DNA from: Demequina lignilytica
GTDB taxonomy: Bacteria; Actinomycetota; Actinomycetes; Actinomycetales; Demequinaceae
Reading direction: 5' to 3'
Length of the DNA: 64,000 nt
Assembly: GCF_030418305.1 (NCBI RefSeq)
Contig: NZ_JAUHPX010000001.1
Location: 186,001 to 250,000, forward strand
Below are positions 1-9,102 of the stretch, one piece after another. Below the pieces are notes generated by a model. The model did no database searches. It had not been told where the DNA came from and saw only the letters and a list, made by a program, of their open reading frames with translations. Within the stretch, counting starts at the first letter, position 1. Every line of letters starts with the position of its first letter. Position numbers and translations under genes: made by a program.

Positions 1-1625
1 CCGTCCACGACCTTCGCCCATCCGTCCTGGATGAGCGACTCCATCCCTCGCTCCGCGGCGTTGCGGGCGATATCCGCGGAGCTGGCACGCGCCACCGCGA
101 GACGTTCGATATCTTCGTCGATCGCCATGACCTCATGCAGCGCGACACGCCCGCGATAGCCCGTGTTCGAGCATCGCGAGCAGCCCTGCGGGCGCATCAG
201 CGTCGGCACCTTCTCCCCCGGCGTCCACCCCACCGACGCCGGGATTTCGTTCTCGTGGATCTCGTACTCGGTGGCGCAGTGCTCGCACAGACGGCGCGCG
301 AGTCGCTGGGCGACCACGCAGTCGATCGCGGAGCCCACCAGGAACGGCTCGATGCCCATCTCGATGAGTCGCGTCAGCGCCGAGGGCGCGTCGTTGGTGT
401 GCAGCGTCGACAGCACCAGGTGACCGGTGAGCGCCGCCTCGATCGCGATCTGTGCCGTCTCGTGGTCGCGGATCTCACCGACCAGCACCACGTCCGGGTC
501 GGAGCGCAAGATCGACCGCAGCGCCGACGCGAACGTCAGTCCCGCCTTGGGGTTGACCTGCACCTGGTTGATGCCCGGGATGCGGTACTCGACCGGGTCC
601 TCGACCGTGATGACGTTGACCTCGGGCCTCGAGATCTGGTTCAGCGTCGCGTACAGCGTGGTCGACTTTCCGGAACCCGTCGGGCCGGTCACCAGGATCA
701 TGCCGTAGGGCTTGTTGAAGCTCTGCGCGTAGATCTCCTGGTTGCCCTCGCGGATGCCCAGGTCCTCGAGGTCCAACCGCGCGGTGGAGTTGTCGAGGAT
801 ACGCATGACCACCTTCTCGCCCCACACCGTGGGGAGGGTGGCGACACGGAGATCGATCTTGCGGCCCTGATGGTTGACGGACAGGCGGCCGTCCTGCGGC
901 TTGCGGCGCTCCGCGATGTCGATGTCCGACATGATCTTGAGGCGGGAGATGACGCCGCCGGAGATCGCCTTGGGCGCCCGCTGCATCTCGTGCAGCACGC
1001 CGTCGATGCGGTAGCGCACGCGCAGGTCGGTCTCGGTGGGCTCGATATGGATGTCCGACGCCCGGTCCTGCACGGCCTGCGTGATGAGCAGGTTGACGAA
1101 GCGCACGATGGGCGCGTCGTCCTCCATCGCGGTCCCCGACAGGTCCTCCTCGTCGAGGTTGACCTCGCCCTCGATGGACTCCTGCAGGTCCTCGAGCTCG
1201 GTGTCCGCGCGGCAGTAGCGGTCGATCGCCGTGATGACGTCGTCGTGCGCCGCGACCACCGGCACCACCTGCATGCGTGTGATGGTGCGGACGTCGTCGA
1301 CCGCGACCACGTTGCCGGGGTTCGACATCGCGACGCGGATGACGGTCCCGTCGACGGCCAGCGGCAGGATGGTGTGGCGGCGGCACACGGCCGCGGGCAC
1401 CAGCGACACCGCCGCGCGGTCCACGGGGTAGTCGGCGAGCTCGACGAACTCCATGCCCACCTGGGACGCGAGGGCGCGCACGAGCTGCCCCTCGGAGATG
1501 TACCCCATCTCCACCAGGGTGCGACCCAGGGACTGCCCACGGGTCTGCTGCTCGTCGATCGCCTCGCCGAGCTGCTCCTCGCTGAGCGCGCCATCCTCGA
1601 GCAGGATGGTTCCAAGCTGCTTCAC
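1..1625 (-). CDS. pilB: GspE/PilB-family type II secretion/type IV pilus assembly ATPase (C-terminus cut by window edge)
   Basis: Cytoplasmic hexameric ATPase that powers pilin or pseudopilin assembly. 541 codons are visible and no stop is reached. The start is GTG at 1625, preceded by a GAGGGGA ribosome site; the first residues are VKQLGTILLEDGALSEEQL, a typical MshEN/T2SSE N-domain. Walker A GPTGSGKST is at about residues 314-322, followed by an Asp box, a Walker B region (DPDVVLVGEIRD) and a His box (LSTLHTNDA). Two CxxC pairs (CEHC and CSRC) downstream form the zinc site typical of PilB/GspE. Other pilus genes would lie beyond the left edge; aroE follows 69 bases upstream of the start. 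Family assignment is firm; pilus versus secretion role is inferred. Confidence 0.93.
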   Translation of the reverse strand, partial: MKQLGTILLEDGALSEEQLGEAIDEQQTRGQSLGRTLVEMGYISEGQLVRALASQVGMEFVELADYPVDRAAVSLVPAAVCRRHTILPLAVDGTVIRVAMSNPGNVVAVDDVRTITRMQVVPVVAAHDDVITAIDRYCRADTELEDLQESIEGEVNLDEEDLSGTAMEDDAPIVRFVNLLITQAVQDRASDIHIEPTETDLRVRYRIDGVLHEMQRAPKAISGGVISRLKIMSDIDIAERRKPQDGRLSVNHQGRKIDLRVATLPTVWGEKVVMRILDNSTARLDLEDLGIREGNQEIYAQSFNKPYGMILVTGPTGSGKSTTLYATLNQISRPEVNVITVEDPVEYRIPGINQVQVNPKAGLTFASALRSILRSDPDVVLVGEIRDHETAQIAIEAALTGHLVLSTLHTNDAPSALTRLIEMGIEPFLVGSAIDCVVAQRLARRLCEHCATEYEIHENEIPASVGWTPGEKVPTLMRPQGCSRCSNTGYRGRVALHEVMAIDEDIERLAVARASSADIARNAAERGMESLIQDGWAKVVD

Positions 1626-1694
1626 AATCGTCCCCTCAGACTCCCGATGTCGTTCGCAAACTAACATCGGCACCCTCAGGGTCGGGCATGAATG

Positions 1695-2540
1695 TCAGAT
1701 ATGCAACACCCGCGTCATCGCGTCGTCCATCGCGGCCAGCGGCGCCTCCCGGCCGGTCATGAGCCGGATCTGCTCCCCGGCCTGGTGCAGCAGCATCCTC
1801 TCGCCGCCGATCCTGACCCCGCCCAGCGCCGCCCAGCGAGCCCCCAGCGGCGTCACCAACGGCTCGTACACGGCATCGAGCAGCGCGGCGCCCTCCTTCA
1901 CGGACACCAGGGACGTCGCAACGTCCGCGCCCGCCGCGGCCGGCACCGTCGAGACCGCGACGTCGACGTGCGCGGCGAGCACCGGCACCTCCTCGAACGT
2001 CACGAAACGCGGCGCCACGCCCATGCGCGTGGCCGCGCGCAGCAGCCCGCCGGCACGCCCCCGCGACCGCACGGCCACGTAGGGCGCGGTCACGCCGAGG
2101 GAGCCCAGCGCAGCCATGGCCGACGTCGCCGTGGCGCCGCCACCGAGGATCAGACCGGACGATGCGGCGGTCACCCCGGCCTCGCGGAACGCGGCCTGGA
2201 TCCCCCAGACGTCCGTGTTGGCACCCACCAGGTGCCGTGCGCCGCCCACGTTCTGGAGGAGCACCGTGTTGCAGCCGCCGACCAGCTTCGCCATGGGCTC
2301 TACGAAGTCCATCAACGGGACGGCCTCGACCTTGAGCGGCATCGTCAGCGACAACCCCGCCCACGAGCCGTCCAGTCCCTCGATGAACGCGCCGAGCCCG
2401 CCGGAGTCGACGTCGTAGGCGTCGTACTCCCAGTCGATCCCGAGCGCGGCGTAGGCGGCGCGATGAAGGGTCGGCGACAACGAGTGGCCGATGGGGTGGC
2501 CCAGCACCCCGGCGTGCCTGGGCGCCGCCGATCCGGTCAC
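1695..2540 (-). CDS. aroE: Shikimate dehydrogenase
   Basis: Catalyses NADPH-dependent reduction of 3-dehydroshikimate to shikimate in the chorismate pathway. The 281-residue protein starts with the substrate-site signature GHPIGHSLSPTLH; the catalytic Lys is in SLTMPLKVEAV, and NTDVWG and the GGGATATSAMAAL dinucleotide loop follow. The start is GTG at 2540, one base past the mltG stop, so translation is probably coupled to mltG. The order alaS-ruvX-mltG-aroE is a common actinobacterial arrangement. Length matches the family (270-290). Confidence 0.95.
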   Translation of the reverse strand: MTGSAAPRHAGVLGHPIGHSLSPTLHRAAYAALGIDWEYDAYDVDSGGLGAFIEGLDGSWAGLSLTMPLKVEAVPLMDFVEPMAKLVGGCNTVLLQNVGGARHLVGANTDVWGIQAAFREAGVTAASSGLILGGGATATSAMAALGSLGVTAPYVAVRSRGRAGGLLRAATRMGVAPRFVTFEEVPVLAAHVDVAVSTVPAAAGADVATSLVSVKEGAALLDAVYEPLVTPLGARWAALGGVRIGGERMLLHQAGEQIRLMTGREAPLAAMDDAMTRVLHI

Positions 2541-2541
2541 G

Positions 2542-3693
2542 TCAGCCGTCGGAGCTCTCGGTGGTGGTCTGGTTCTCCCGGACCCACGCGCGCAGCTCCT
2601 CGACGTTCTTGAGGTGGTCGGCGTACTCGGTCGCGTACTTGGTCTCGCCGGTCTCGAGGTTCACGGTCACGAAGAACAGGTACTCGGTGTCCGCCGGCTG
2701 CACGGCCGCCTTGATCGAGGCCTCGCCCGGACCCGCGATCGGCCCCGGCGGGAGCCCCGTGTTCGCGTAGGTGTTGTACTCGGAGTCGATCGCACGCTCC
2801 TCGTCGGACGTGAACACGCCCTCCGACGGCGACAGGTACTTGACGGTCGAGTCGAGCTCGAGCTTCATGTCGATCGCGAGGCGGTTGTAGATGACGCTGG
2901 CGATCAGCGGGCGGTCGTCGGCGAGCTTCGCCTCGCGCTCGATCAGCGAGGCCACCGTGAGGATGTCCTCGCGCTCCGCCGCGTCGACGCCGTACTTGTC
3001 CAGGACCTTGATGGTCTGGAGCACCATCTTCTGCAGCACCTCGGTGGGCGTCACGCCCGGGTCGAACTCGTACTTCGCGGGGAACAGCCATCCCTCGAGG
3101 TTGCCGTCCGCCTCGGCGGGCAGGCCCAGCGCCGAGGTGTCGGCCATCGCCGCCTCGACCTCCTCCTGCGTGGCGCCCGTGAGGTTGACGATCGCCTGCG
3201 CGTAGTAGTCGAGCGTCTTGCCCTCGGGCACGGTGATGGTGCGCACGTCACGGTTGGACGGGTCGAGCAGCGCCTGGAGCGCGTACTCCGCCTTCATCTC
3301 CTTGTGCATGAAGTAGTAGCCGGGCTTGATCGAGGACGAGTCGGGGTTGTTGTTCCACTCGACGATGAAGGCCTGGGTGGACGCGATGACGCCGGCGTCG
3401 TACAGCACGGTCGCCATGTCGGAGCCGGTCGCGCCCTGCTCGATGACCACCTGCACGGTGCCCTGACCGGGGCCCTCGAAGTCGGCCGCGGCGGCGCTCT
3501 CGGTGCCCTCGAAGGACCCCATGAAGTTGTACGCCACGGACGCGCCGATGCCGAACAGCACCAGCGCGACGGCCGTCACGATCAGCGTCATGCGGCGGCG
3601 CGCGGCCCGGCGCTTCTGGCGCTGCAGGCGCCGCAGGTCCAGCGACGTGGTGGTGGTCGCCTCTACCTCGGCGTCGAAAAGGTCAGTCATCAT
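2542..3693 (-). CDS. mltG: Endolytic murein transglycosylase MltG (YceG-like)
   Basis: Membrane-anchored lytic transglycosylase that cuts nascent glycan strands during peptidoglycan synthesis. 383 residues: a basic cytoplasmic tail (about 20-35), one transmembrane segment at about 36-57, then an extracytoplasmic LysM-like part and the YceG catalytic domain. The family motif ASLIEREAK at about 248-256 holds the presumed catalytic Glu, followed by ASVIYNRL and the PPGPIAGPG loop. Its first bases overlap the end of ruvX by 11 nt, and its stop sits 1 base before aroE, so it is the middle gene of a coupled unit. Confidence 0.93.
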   Translation of the reverse strand: MMTDLFDAEVEATTTTSLDLRRLQRQKRRAARRRMTLIVTAVALVLFGIGASVAYNFMGSFEGTESAAAADFEGPGQGTVQVVIEQGATGSDMATVLYDAGVIASTQAFIVEWNNNPDSSSIKPGYYFMHKEMKAEYALQALLDPSNRDVRTITVPEGKTLDYYAQAIVNLTGATQEEVEAAMADTSALGLPAEADGNLEGWLFPAKYEFDPGVTPTEVLQKMVLQTIKVLDKYGVDAAEREDILTVASLIEREAKLADDRPLIASVIYNRLAIDMKLELDSTVKYLSPSEGVFTSDEERAIDSEYNTYANTGLPPGPIAGPGEASIKAAVQPADTEYLFFVTVNLETGETKYATEYADHLKNVEELRAWVRENQTTTESSDG

Positions 3694-4150
3694 TCCCCTT
3701 GCGCGGCACCTCGATGGTCACCGCATCGAGATTACCGTTCTTGTCAACGTCCATTGCGTTCTCCAGGATCACGACGGCCGCGGCCTGGTCGATCACCGTG
3801 CGCTGCCGGCGCGCGTCGCGGCCGGCGCTCCGCATCGCCTGGGAGGCGGTCGCGGTCGAGAAGCGCTCGTCGATCAAACGGACCGAGCCGTCCACGAGTT
3901 CCACGAGCGCCTCCGCGAATCCCCGGGCGTCCGCCGCGCTCGCCCCCTCCTGGCCCGACAGCTTCCGCGGGAGCCCCACGAAGATCGCGGTCGCCGACCG
4001 CTCCTCGGCGATGGCCGCCACCCGCGCGACATCGCCCTTGCCCCGCTGGACGGTGTCGACCGGGAACGCCATCAGCCGGTCGGGGTCGGACGCCGCGACG
4101 CCGATCCGCACGGTCCCGACGTCGACGCTCAGCGCCACTCCCCTACGCAC
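3683..4150 (-). CDS. ruvX: RuvX/YqgF-family putative Holliday junction resolvase / pre-16S rRNA nuclease
   Basis: RNase H-like nuclease of the YqgF family, implicated in 16S rRNA 5' maturation and perhaps junction resolution. I place the start at GTG 4150 (VRRGVALSVDVGTVRIGVAASD), which overlaps the alaS stop by 8 nt. The open frame runs on to 4246, but those codons only mirror the alaS C-terminus and are arginine-rich nonsense. Resulting length 155, normal for the family. Visible motifs are DVGTVRIGVA (first catalytic Asp), the VGLPRKLSGQEG strand, and DERFSTATA. Convergence of neighbours and overlap indicate one alaS-ruvX-mltG-aroE transcript. Confidence 0.9.
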   Translation of the reverse strand: MRRGVALSVDVGTVRIGVAASDPDRLMAFPVDTVQRGKGDVARVAAIAEERSATAIFVGLPRKLSGQEGASAADARGFAEALVELVDGSVRLIDERFSTATASQAMRSAGRDARRQRTVIDQAAAVVILENAMDVDKNGNLDAVTIEVPRKGNDD

Positions 4151-6815
4151 GTGCCCCCACGGCCGCCGCGACGGCCTCGAGCGCGGCCGGGATCTTCGAG
4201 GCGTCCTGGCCGCCGCCCTGCGCGAGGTCCGGCTTGCCGCCGCCACCGCCGCCCAGGATCGACGATGCGGTCTTCACCAGGTCGCCCGCCTTCAGCCCCA
4301 CCTCGCGCGCCGCGGCGTTGGTCGCGACCACGATCTGGGGACGGCCGTCCACGTCGACCGCGATCGCGACGACGGTCGGCGAACCCTCGCCCAGGCGGGC
4401 GCGGACGTCGGTGACCAGGTTGCGCAGGTCGTCGCCGCCCGTGGCGTTCGTCGACTGATGCGTGACCACGCGGATGCCGGACACGTCGACGGCCTTCTCC
4501 ACAAGGCCGGCCGCGACCTGCTGCATCGCCGCCTGGCGGTAGCCGGCGAGCTGCTTCTCCGCCTCCGAGAGGCGCTCGAGCAGCTTCTCGACGCGACCCC
4601 GGAGCTCGCCCGGCTGCACCTTGAGCGTCGTGGTGAGCTCGGACACCAGCGCGCGCTCGGCCGCGAGCTTCTGGAACGCCTCGATGCCCACGAACGCCTC
4701 GATGCGGCGCGAGCCGGAGCCCACCGAGGACTCGCCGCTGACGGCGACCATCCCCACCTGGCTCGAGTGCTCGACGTGGGTGCCTCCGCAGAGCTCGCGC
4801 GACCACGGGCCGCCGATCTGGATCACGCGGACCGTCTCGTCGTAGGTCTCGCCGAAGAGCGCGACCGCGCCCCACTCCTTCGCCTCGGGCAGCGTCATGT
4901 ACTGCGCGGACACGCCCAGGTCGGCGCGGATGGCGCGGTTGGTGACCTCCTCGATCTCCGAGCGCGTCTCGGGCGACAGCGCCGAGGGCCACGAGAAGTC
5001 GAGGCGCAGGTAGCCGGGCTTGTTGTACGAGCCGGACTGCAGCGCGTCGGGGCCGAGCACCTCACGCAGCGAGGCGTGCAGGAGGTGCGTGCCGGAGTGG
5101 GCCTGGCGGGCGCCCAGGCGCCACTCGGGGTCGACCTCCGCCGAGACCTGGTCGCCCTGCGCGACCTCGCCCTCGACCACGTTGACCGTGTGCACGATCA
5201 GGCCCTTGACGGGCTTCTGGACGTCGATCACCTCGAGGGTGCCGTGCGCCGAGCGGATCACGCCCGAGTCGGCCTCCTGGCCGCCGGACTCCGCGTAGAA
5301 CGGGGTCTGCGGCAGGATCACCTCGACCGTCTCGCCCTGCTGGGCGACGGGCACGCTGACGCCGTCCTTGATGATCGCGGTGATCTCGGTGGCGGTGTTC
5401 AGCTCCTCGTAGGCGCGGAACTCCGTGAGCCCCGAGGCCTCCTTGATGCCGTTGTACACGCCCACGTCCGCGTGGCCGCCCTTCTTGGCCTTCGCATCGG
5501 CGCGGGCGCGCTCCTTCTGCTCCTTCATGAGCTCGCGGAACTTCGCCTCGTCGACCTGGATGCCCTGCTCCGACGCCATCTCGAGGGTGATGTCGATCGG
5601 GAAGCCGTAAGTGTCGTGCAGCTCGAACGCGTCGGCTCCCGACAGCGCCTTGGCGCCGTCGGCCTTCGCCTTGGTGACCGCGGTGTCGAAGATGGTGGTG
5701 CCGTTGGTGAGGGTGCGCCGGAACGCGTCCTCCTCGGAGTACGCGACCGCCTCGATGCGGGAGCGGTTGGCCTCCAGCTCGGGGTAGGTCGCGCTCATCG
5801 CGGTGAGCGAGGCCGGCAGCAGCTCGGGCATGGTGCGCTCGTCGACGCCGAGCAGCTTCATCGCGCGCACGGAGCGGCGGATCAGGCGGCGCAGCACGTA
5901 GCCGCGGCCCTCGTTGCCGGGCGTCACGCCGTCGCCGATCAGCATGAGCGCGGAGCGCACGTGATCCGCGACCACGCGCATGCGGACGTCGTCGCCGCCA
6001 TCCGCGCCGTAGGTCTTGCCCGACAGCTCCTGCGCCTTCGCGATTACCGGGAACACCTCGTCGGTCTCGTACATGTTCGCGACGCCCTGCTTGAGGTACG
6101 CGATGCGCTCGAGGCCGGCGCCGGTGTCGATCGCCTTCTGGTCGAGCTCACGGATCAGCGGGTAGTCCTTGCCCGACCCCTCCCCGCGCAGGTACTGGTC
6201 GAACACCAGGTTCCAGATCTCGAGGTAGCGGTCGCCGCCCGGGTCGACCGTGCCACCCACCGCCTCCGGCCCGAACTCGGGGCCGCGGTCGTAGTGCCAC
6301 TCGGCGCAGGGACCGGCGGGGCCCGGCTGGCCGGTGTCCCAGAAGTTCTCCTCGCGCGTCAGGCGCACGATCCGCGACTTGTCCACTCCCACGCTCTGGA
6401 GGTGCGAGATCGCCTCGTGGTCCTCGTTCCAGACCGTGACCCAGAAGCGCTCCGGGTCGAAGCCCAGGTTGCCCTCGGACTCCGGGCCCGTGAGGAACTC
6501 CCAGGCGTAGTTGATCGCGCCTTCCTTGAAGTAGTCGCCGAAGGAGAAGTTGCCGAGCATCTGGAAGAACGAGCCGTGGCGGGTGGTCTTGCCGACCTCC
6601 TCGATGTCCTTGGTCCGGATGCACTTCTGCACGGAGGCGATGCGCGGGTGCGGCGAGACGTCGGTGCCGATGATGTACGGGATGAACGGCACCATGCCGG
6701 CGACCGTGAACAGCAGCGAGGGATCCGGCGACACGAGGGAGGCGCTGGGCTGGATGTGGTGGTCCTGCTTGGCGAAGTAGTCGACCCAGCGCGTGGCGAT
6801 CTCTGAGGTCTGCAT
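4143..6815 (-). CDS. alaS: Alanyl-tRNA synthetase
   Basis: Charges tRNA-Ala and edits mischarged Ser/Gly. 890 residues, full length. The class II core starts at the N-terminus (RHGSFFQMLGNFSFGDYFK), with the GAGLERIA motif 3 region. The editing domain carries the zinc ligands in HSGTHLLHA and CGGTHVEHS. The C-terminal DHHA1 region has the glycine-rich GGGGGGKPDLAQGG signature. ATG start at 6815 with GAGGAC nearby. It is the first gene of the alaS-ruvX-mltG-aroE run and is separated from rpsD by tandem hairpins. Confidence 0.97.
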   Translation of the reverse strand: MQTSEIATRWVDYFAKQDHHIQPSASLVSPDPSLLFTVAGMVPFIPYIIGTDVSPHPRIASVQKCIRTKDIEEVGKTTRHGSFFQMLGNFSFGDYFKEGAINYAWEFLTGPESEGNLGFDPERFWVTVWNEDHEAISHLQSVGVDKSRIVRLTREENFWDTGQPGPAGPCAEWHYDRGPEFGPEAVGGTVDPGGDRYLEIWNLVFDQYLRGEGSGKDYPLIRELDQKAIDTGAGLERIAYLKQGVANMYETDEVFPVIAKAQELSGKTYGADGGDDVRMRVVADHVRSALMLIGDGVTPGNEGRGYVLRRLIRRSVRAMKLLGVDERTMPELLPASLTAMSATYPELEANRSRIEAVAYSEEDAFRRTLTNGTTIFDTAVTKAKADGAKALSGADAFELHDTYGFPIDITLEMASEQGIQVDEAKFRELMKEQKERARADAKAKKGGHADVGVYNGIKEASGLTEFRAYEELNTATEITAIIKDGVSVPVAQQGETVEVILPQTPFYAESGGQEADSGVIRSAHGTLEVIDVQKPVKGLIVHTVNVVEGEVAQGDQVSAEVDPEWRLGARQAHSGTHLLHASLREVLGPDALQSGSYNKPGYLRLDFSWPSALSPETRSEIEEVTNRAIRADLGVSAQYMTLPEAKEWGAVALFGETYDETVRVIQIGGPWSRELCGGTHVEHSSQVGMVAVSGESSVGSGSRRIEAFVGIEAFQKLAAERALVSELTTTLKVQPGELRGRVEKLLERLSEAEKQLAGYRQAAMQQVAAGLVEKAVDVSGIRVVTHQSTNATGGDDLRNLVTDVRARLGEGSPTVVAIAVDVDGRPQIVVATNAAAREVGLKAGDLVKTASSILGGGGGGKPDLAQGGGQDASKIPAALEAVAAAVGARA

Positions 6816-6884
6816 CGTGTCCTCGGTCCTCGTATCTCTCGGTGGAGCGGGCGGCGACGCCCGTGGTGAATCCTACGCAAAGGA

Positions 6885-6954
6885 CCGCGGCATCCCAGCC
6901 TCGTGAGGCGGGACGCCGCGGCCCTCGGCGGTGCGAGGCGGTTCAGTGCCTCGC
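6885..6954 (-). terminator. Tandem hairpins after rpsD
   Basis: Read on the minus strand, two hairpins follow the rpsD stop. The nearer has a 7-bp stem, GCGAGGC/GCCTCGC (6933-6939 with 6948-6954). The second has CCGCGGC/GCCGCGG arms (6885-6891 with 6915-6921) enclosing further CCC/GGG and CCTC/GAGG pairing. There is no long T run, as is usual in high-GC actinobacteria. They probably end the rpsD transcript before alaS. Confidence 0.7.
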
Positions 6955-6961
6955 GGTGCGA

Positions 6962-7588
6962 TCAGCGCGCGTAGTACTCGACGACCAGCTGCACGTCGCA
7001 GGTCACGGGGACCTCGGCGCGCTTCGGGCGGCGGACCAGCGTGGCGGTGAGCTTCTCAAGCGTGACGTTGAGGTACTCCGGCACCTGGGGCAGCACGTCG
7101 CGGTGAGCACCGGCGGCGGCGGCCATGTAGGGCTCCATGGTGACGGCCTTGGGCTTGACCTGGATGGTCTGGCCGGGCTTCACGCGGAACGAGGGGCGGT
7201 CGACGATCTTGCCGTCCACGAGGATGTGGCGGTGCAGGACCGACTGACGGGCCTGGAGGATGGTGCGGGCGAAGCCGGCACGCAGCACCAGGGCGTCGAG
7301 GCGCATCTCGAGAAGCTCGACGAAGGCCTCACCGGTCAGACCGGACTCCTTCTTCGCCTCGGCGTAGGTCGAGGTCATCTGCTTCTCGCGGAGGCCGTAC
7401 TGCGCGCGAAGACGCTGCTTCTCGCGCAGACGCACGGCGTAGTCGCTCTCCTTGCGGCGGGCGGTACGGCCGTGCTCACCCGGCGGGTAGGGGCGCTTCT
7501 CGAAGTGCTTGACGGCCTTCGGGGTCAGCGCGATCCCGAGGCTGCGCGACAGGCGGACCTGGCGACGTGCCTTCTGAACAGAGGTCAT
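6962..7588 (-). CDS. rpsD: 30S ribosomal protein S4 (zinc-free form)
   Basis: Primary 16S rRNA-binding protein of the small subunit. The open frame runs to 7669, but ATG 7588 gives the canonical 208-residue protein and has a GAAGGA ribosome site. The N-terminal region (RLSRSLGIALTPKAVKHFEK) lacks the four zinc cysteines of C+ S4, so this is the C- paralogue type. The YPPGEHG motif and the S4 RNA-binding domain (LVLRAGFARTILQARQSVLH, VDGKIVDRPSF) are intact. It stands alone rather than in the alpha operon, between rarA and alaS. The 146 nt upstream of it may carry the promoter and an S4 autoregulatory leader. Confidence 0.96.
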   Translation of the reverse strand: MTSVQKARRQVRLSRSLGIALTPKAVKHFEKRPYPPGEHGRTARRKESDYAVRLREKQRLRAQYGLREKQMTSTYAEAKKESGLTGEAFVELLEMRLDALVLRAGFARTILQARQSVLHRHILVDGKIVDRPSFRVKPGQTIQVKPKAVTMEPYMAAAAGAHRDVLPQVPEYLNVTLEKLTATLVRRPKRAEVPVTCDVQLVVEYYAR

Positions 7589-7734
7589 GATTTCCTTCAC
7601 TGCCCAGGCGCGCGCGGATGCGCACCTGGAAATGATTGTGTGTGCTGAGTTCGCGGCGACAGCAGCCAACCGTCCGCGAGGGCTAGAAAAGATTACCAGA
7701 GCACGGGCCCGGACGCCACGGACGACGCGCGGTC

Positions 7735-9060
7735 TCAGGACTCCCGGCCGAGCATCCCGCGGATCATGCGCAGCCGCTCGCTGAGCGTGCGCTCGTAGCC
7801 GTGCTCCGTGGGCTCGTAGTAGCGGGCGCCCTCGAGCGTCTCCGGCAGGTACTCCTGCGCCGCCACGCCGTGGGGGGCGTCATGCGAGTACTCGTAGCCC
7901 TTCCCGTGCCCGAGGTCCTTGGCCCCGGCGTAGTGCGCATCGCGCAGGTGCCCCGGGACCACGCCGGCGCGGCCCGCGCGCACGTCCGCGATCGCCTTGT
8001 CGATCGCGACGTACGCGCGGTTCGACTTGGGCGCGCTCGCGAGGTAGGCGGTCGCCTCCGCCAGGACGATGCGGCCCTCCGGCATGCCGATGAAGCTCAC
8101 CGCGTCGGCGGCGGCCTGGGCGATCACCAGCCCCTGCGGGTCCGCGAGCCCGATGTCCTCGGACGCGAGGATCACGAGCCGGCGCGCGATGAAGCGCGGG
8201 TCCTCCCCCGCCACCACCATCCGGGCCAGGTAGTGCAGCGCCGCGTCGACGTCGGAGCCGCGCACCGACTTGATGAACGCGCTGATGACGTCGTAGTGCT
8301 GGTCGCCCGACTTGTCGTAGGCCACCAGCGCCGCGTCCATGGTCGCCTCGGTCAGCGCGGCCGTCACGGTGCCGCCGTCGGCCGCCTGCGCGACGGACTC
8401 GAGCAGCGTCAGCGCCTTCCGCGCGTCCGCGCCCGCGACGCGCACGATGTGATCGCGCGCCTCCTCCTCGAGGTCCACCGAGCCGCCGAGACCCCGCGCA
8501 TCGTCCACCGCCCGCGCCAGCAGCGCGGCGATGTCCCCACCCCCGAGGGGCTGCAGCGTGAGCAGCAGCGACCGCGACAGCAGCGGGCCCACCACGGAGA
8601 AGGACGGGTTCTCCGTGGTCGCGCCGATCAGCGTCACCCAGCGGTTCTCGACCGCGGGCAGCAGGGCGTCCTGCTGGCTCTTGGTGAAGCGGTGGATCTC
8701 GTCGACGAACAGCACGGTCTCGCGCTCGCCGGTCGCGATCCGGCGCTTCGAGTCGTCCACCACGGCCCGCACGTCCTTGACGCCTGCCGTGACGGCGGAC
8801 AGCTCGACGAACCGCCGGTTGCCCGCGACCAGGTACGCGAGCGTGGTCTTGCCCGTTCCCGGCGGACCCCACAGGATCACCGAGGTCGCCGGCGCATCGT
8901 CGCCGATCAGACGCCGCAGCGGCGACCCGTCCGCGAGCAGGTGCGACTGGCCCACGACCTCGTCGAGGCTTCGCGGCCGCATCCGCACCGCGAGCGGGGC
9001 GTTGCCCAAGGTCTCGGGCACGCCCGACGCGCCGGTGCGCGCCGAGTCGAACAGATCCAT
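7735..9060 (-). CDS. rarA: Replication-associated recombination protein A (MgsA/WRNIP1 AAA+ ATPase)
   Basis: Clamp-loader-like AAA+ ATPase acting at stalled replication forks. 441 residues, family length. Walker [13 protein letters not shown] lies at about residues 66-77, Walker B is LFVDEIHRF, sensor 1 is GATTENPSF, and the C-terminal tetramerisation domain contains [22 protein letters not shown], a family signature. ATG start at 9060. It is separated by 42 nt from the SLH protein gene and reads toward rpsD. Confidence 0.95.
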   Translation of the reverse strand: MDLFDSARTGASGVPETLGNAPLAVRMRPRSLDEVVGQSHLLADGSPLRRLIGDDAPATSVILWGPPGTGKTTLAYLVAGNRRFVELSAVTAGVKDVRAVVDDSKRRIATGERETVLFVDEIHRFTKSQQDALLPAVENRWVTLIGATTENPSFSVVGPLLSRSLLLTLQPLGGGDIAALLARAVDDARGLGGSVDLEEEARDHIVRVAGADARKALTLLESVAQAADGGTVTAALTEATMDAALVAYDKSGDQHYDVISAFIKSVRGSDVDAALHYLARMVVAGEDPRFIARRLVILASEDIGLADPQGLVIAQAAADAVSFIGMPEGRIVLAEATAYLASAPKSNRAYVAIDKAIADVRAGRAGVVPGHLRDAHYAGAKDLGHGKGYEYSHDAPHGVAAQEYLPETLEGARYYEPTEHGYERTLSERLRMIRGMLGRES

Positions 9061-9102
9061 GCGGACCAGCGTAGGCGGTGCCGGTGACAGCGCGTGCGCG
9101 GC

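Noticed and set aside
4151-4246. Longer ruvX start at 4246
   Set aside because: The extra 32 residues are Arg/Ser-rich readings of the alaS C-terminus; family alignment starts at GTG 4150.
3699-6806. 1035-codon plus-strand open frame opposite alaS
   Set aside because: It mirrors the alaS codons, is rich in Arg/Leu/Val/Asp with no motif, and alaS is unmistakable. This is a GC-rich antisense shadow.
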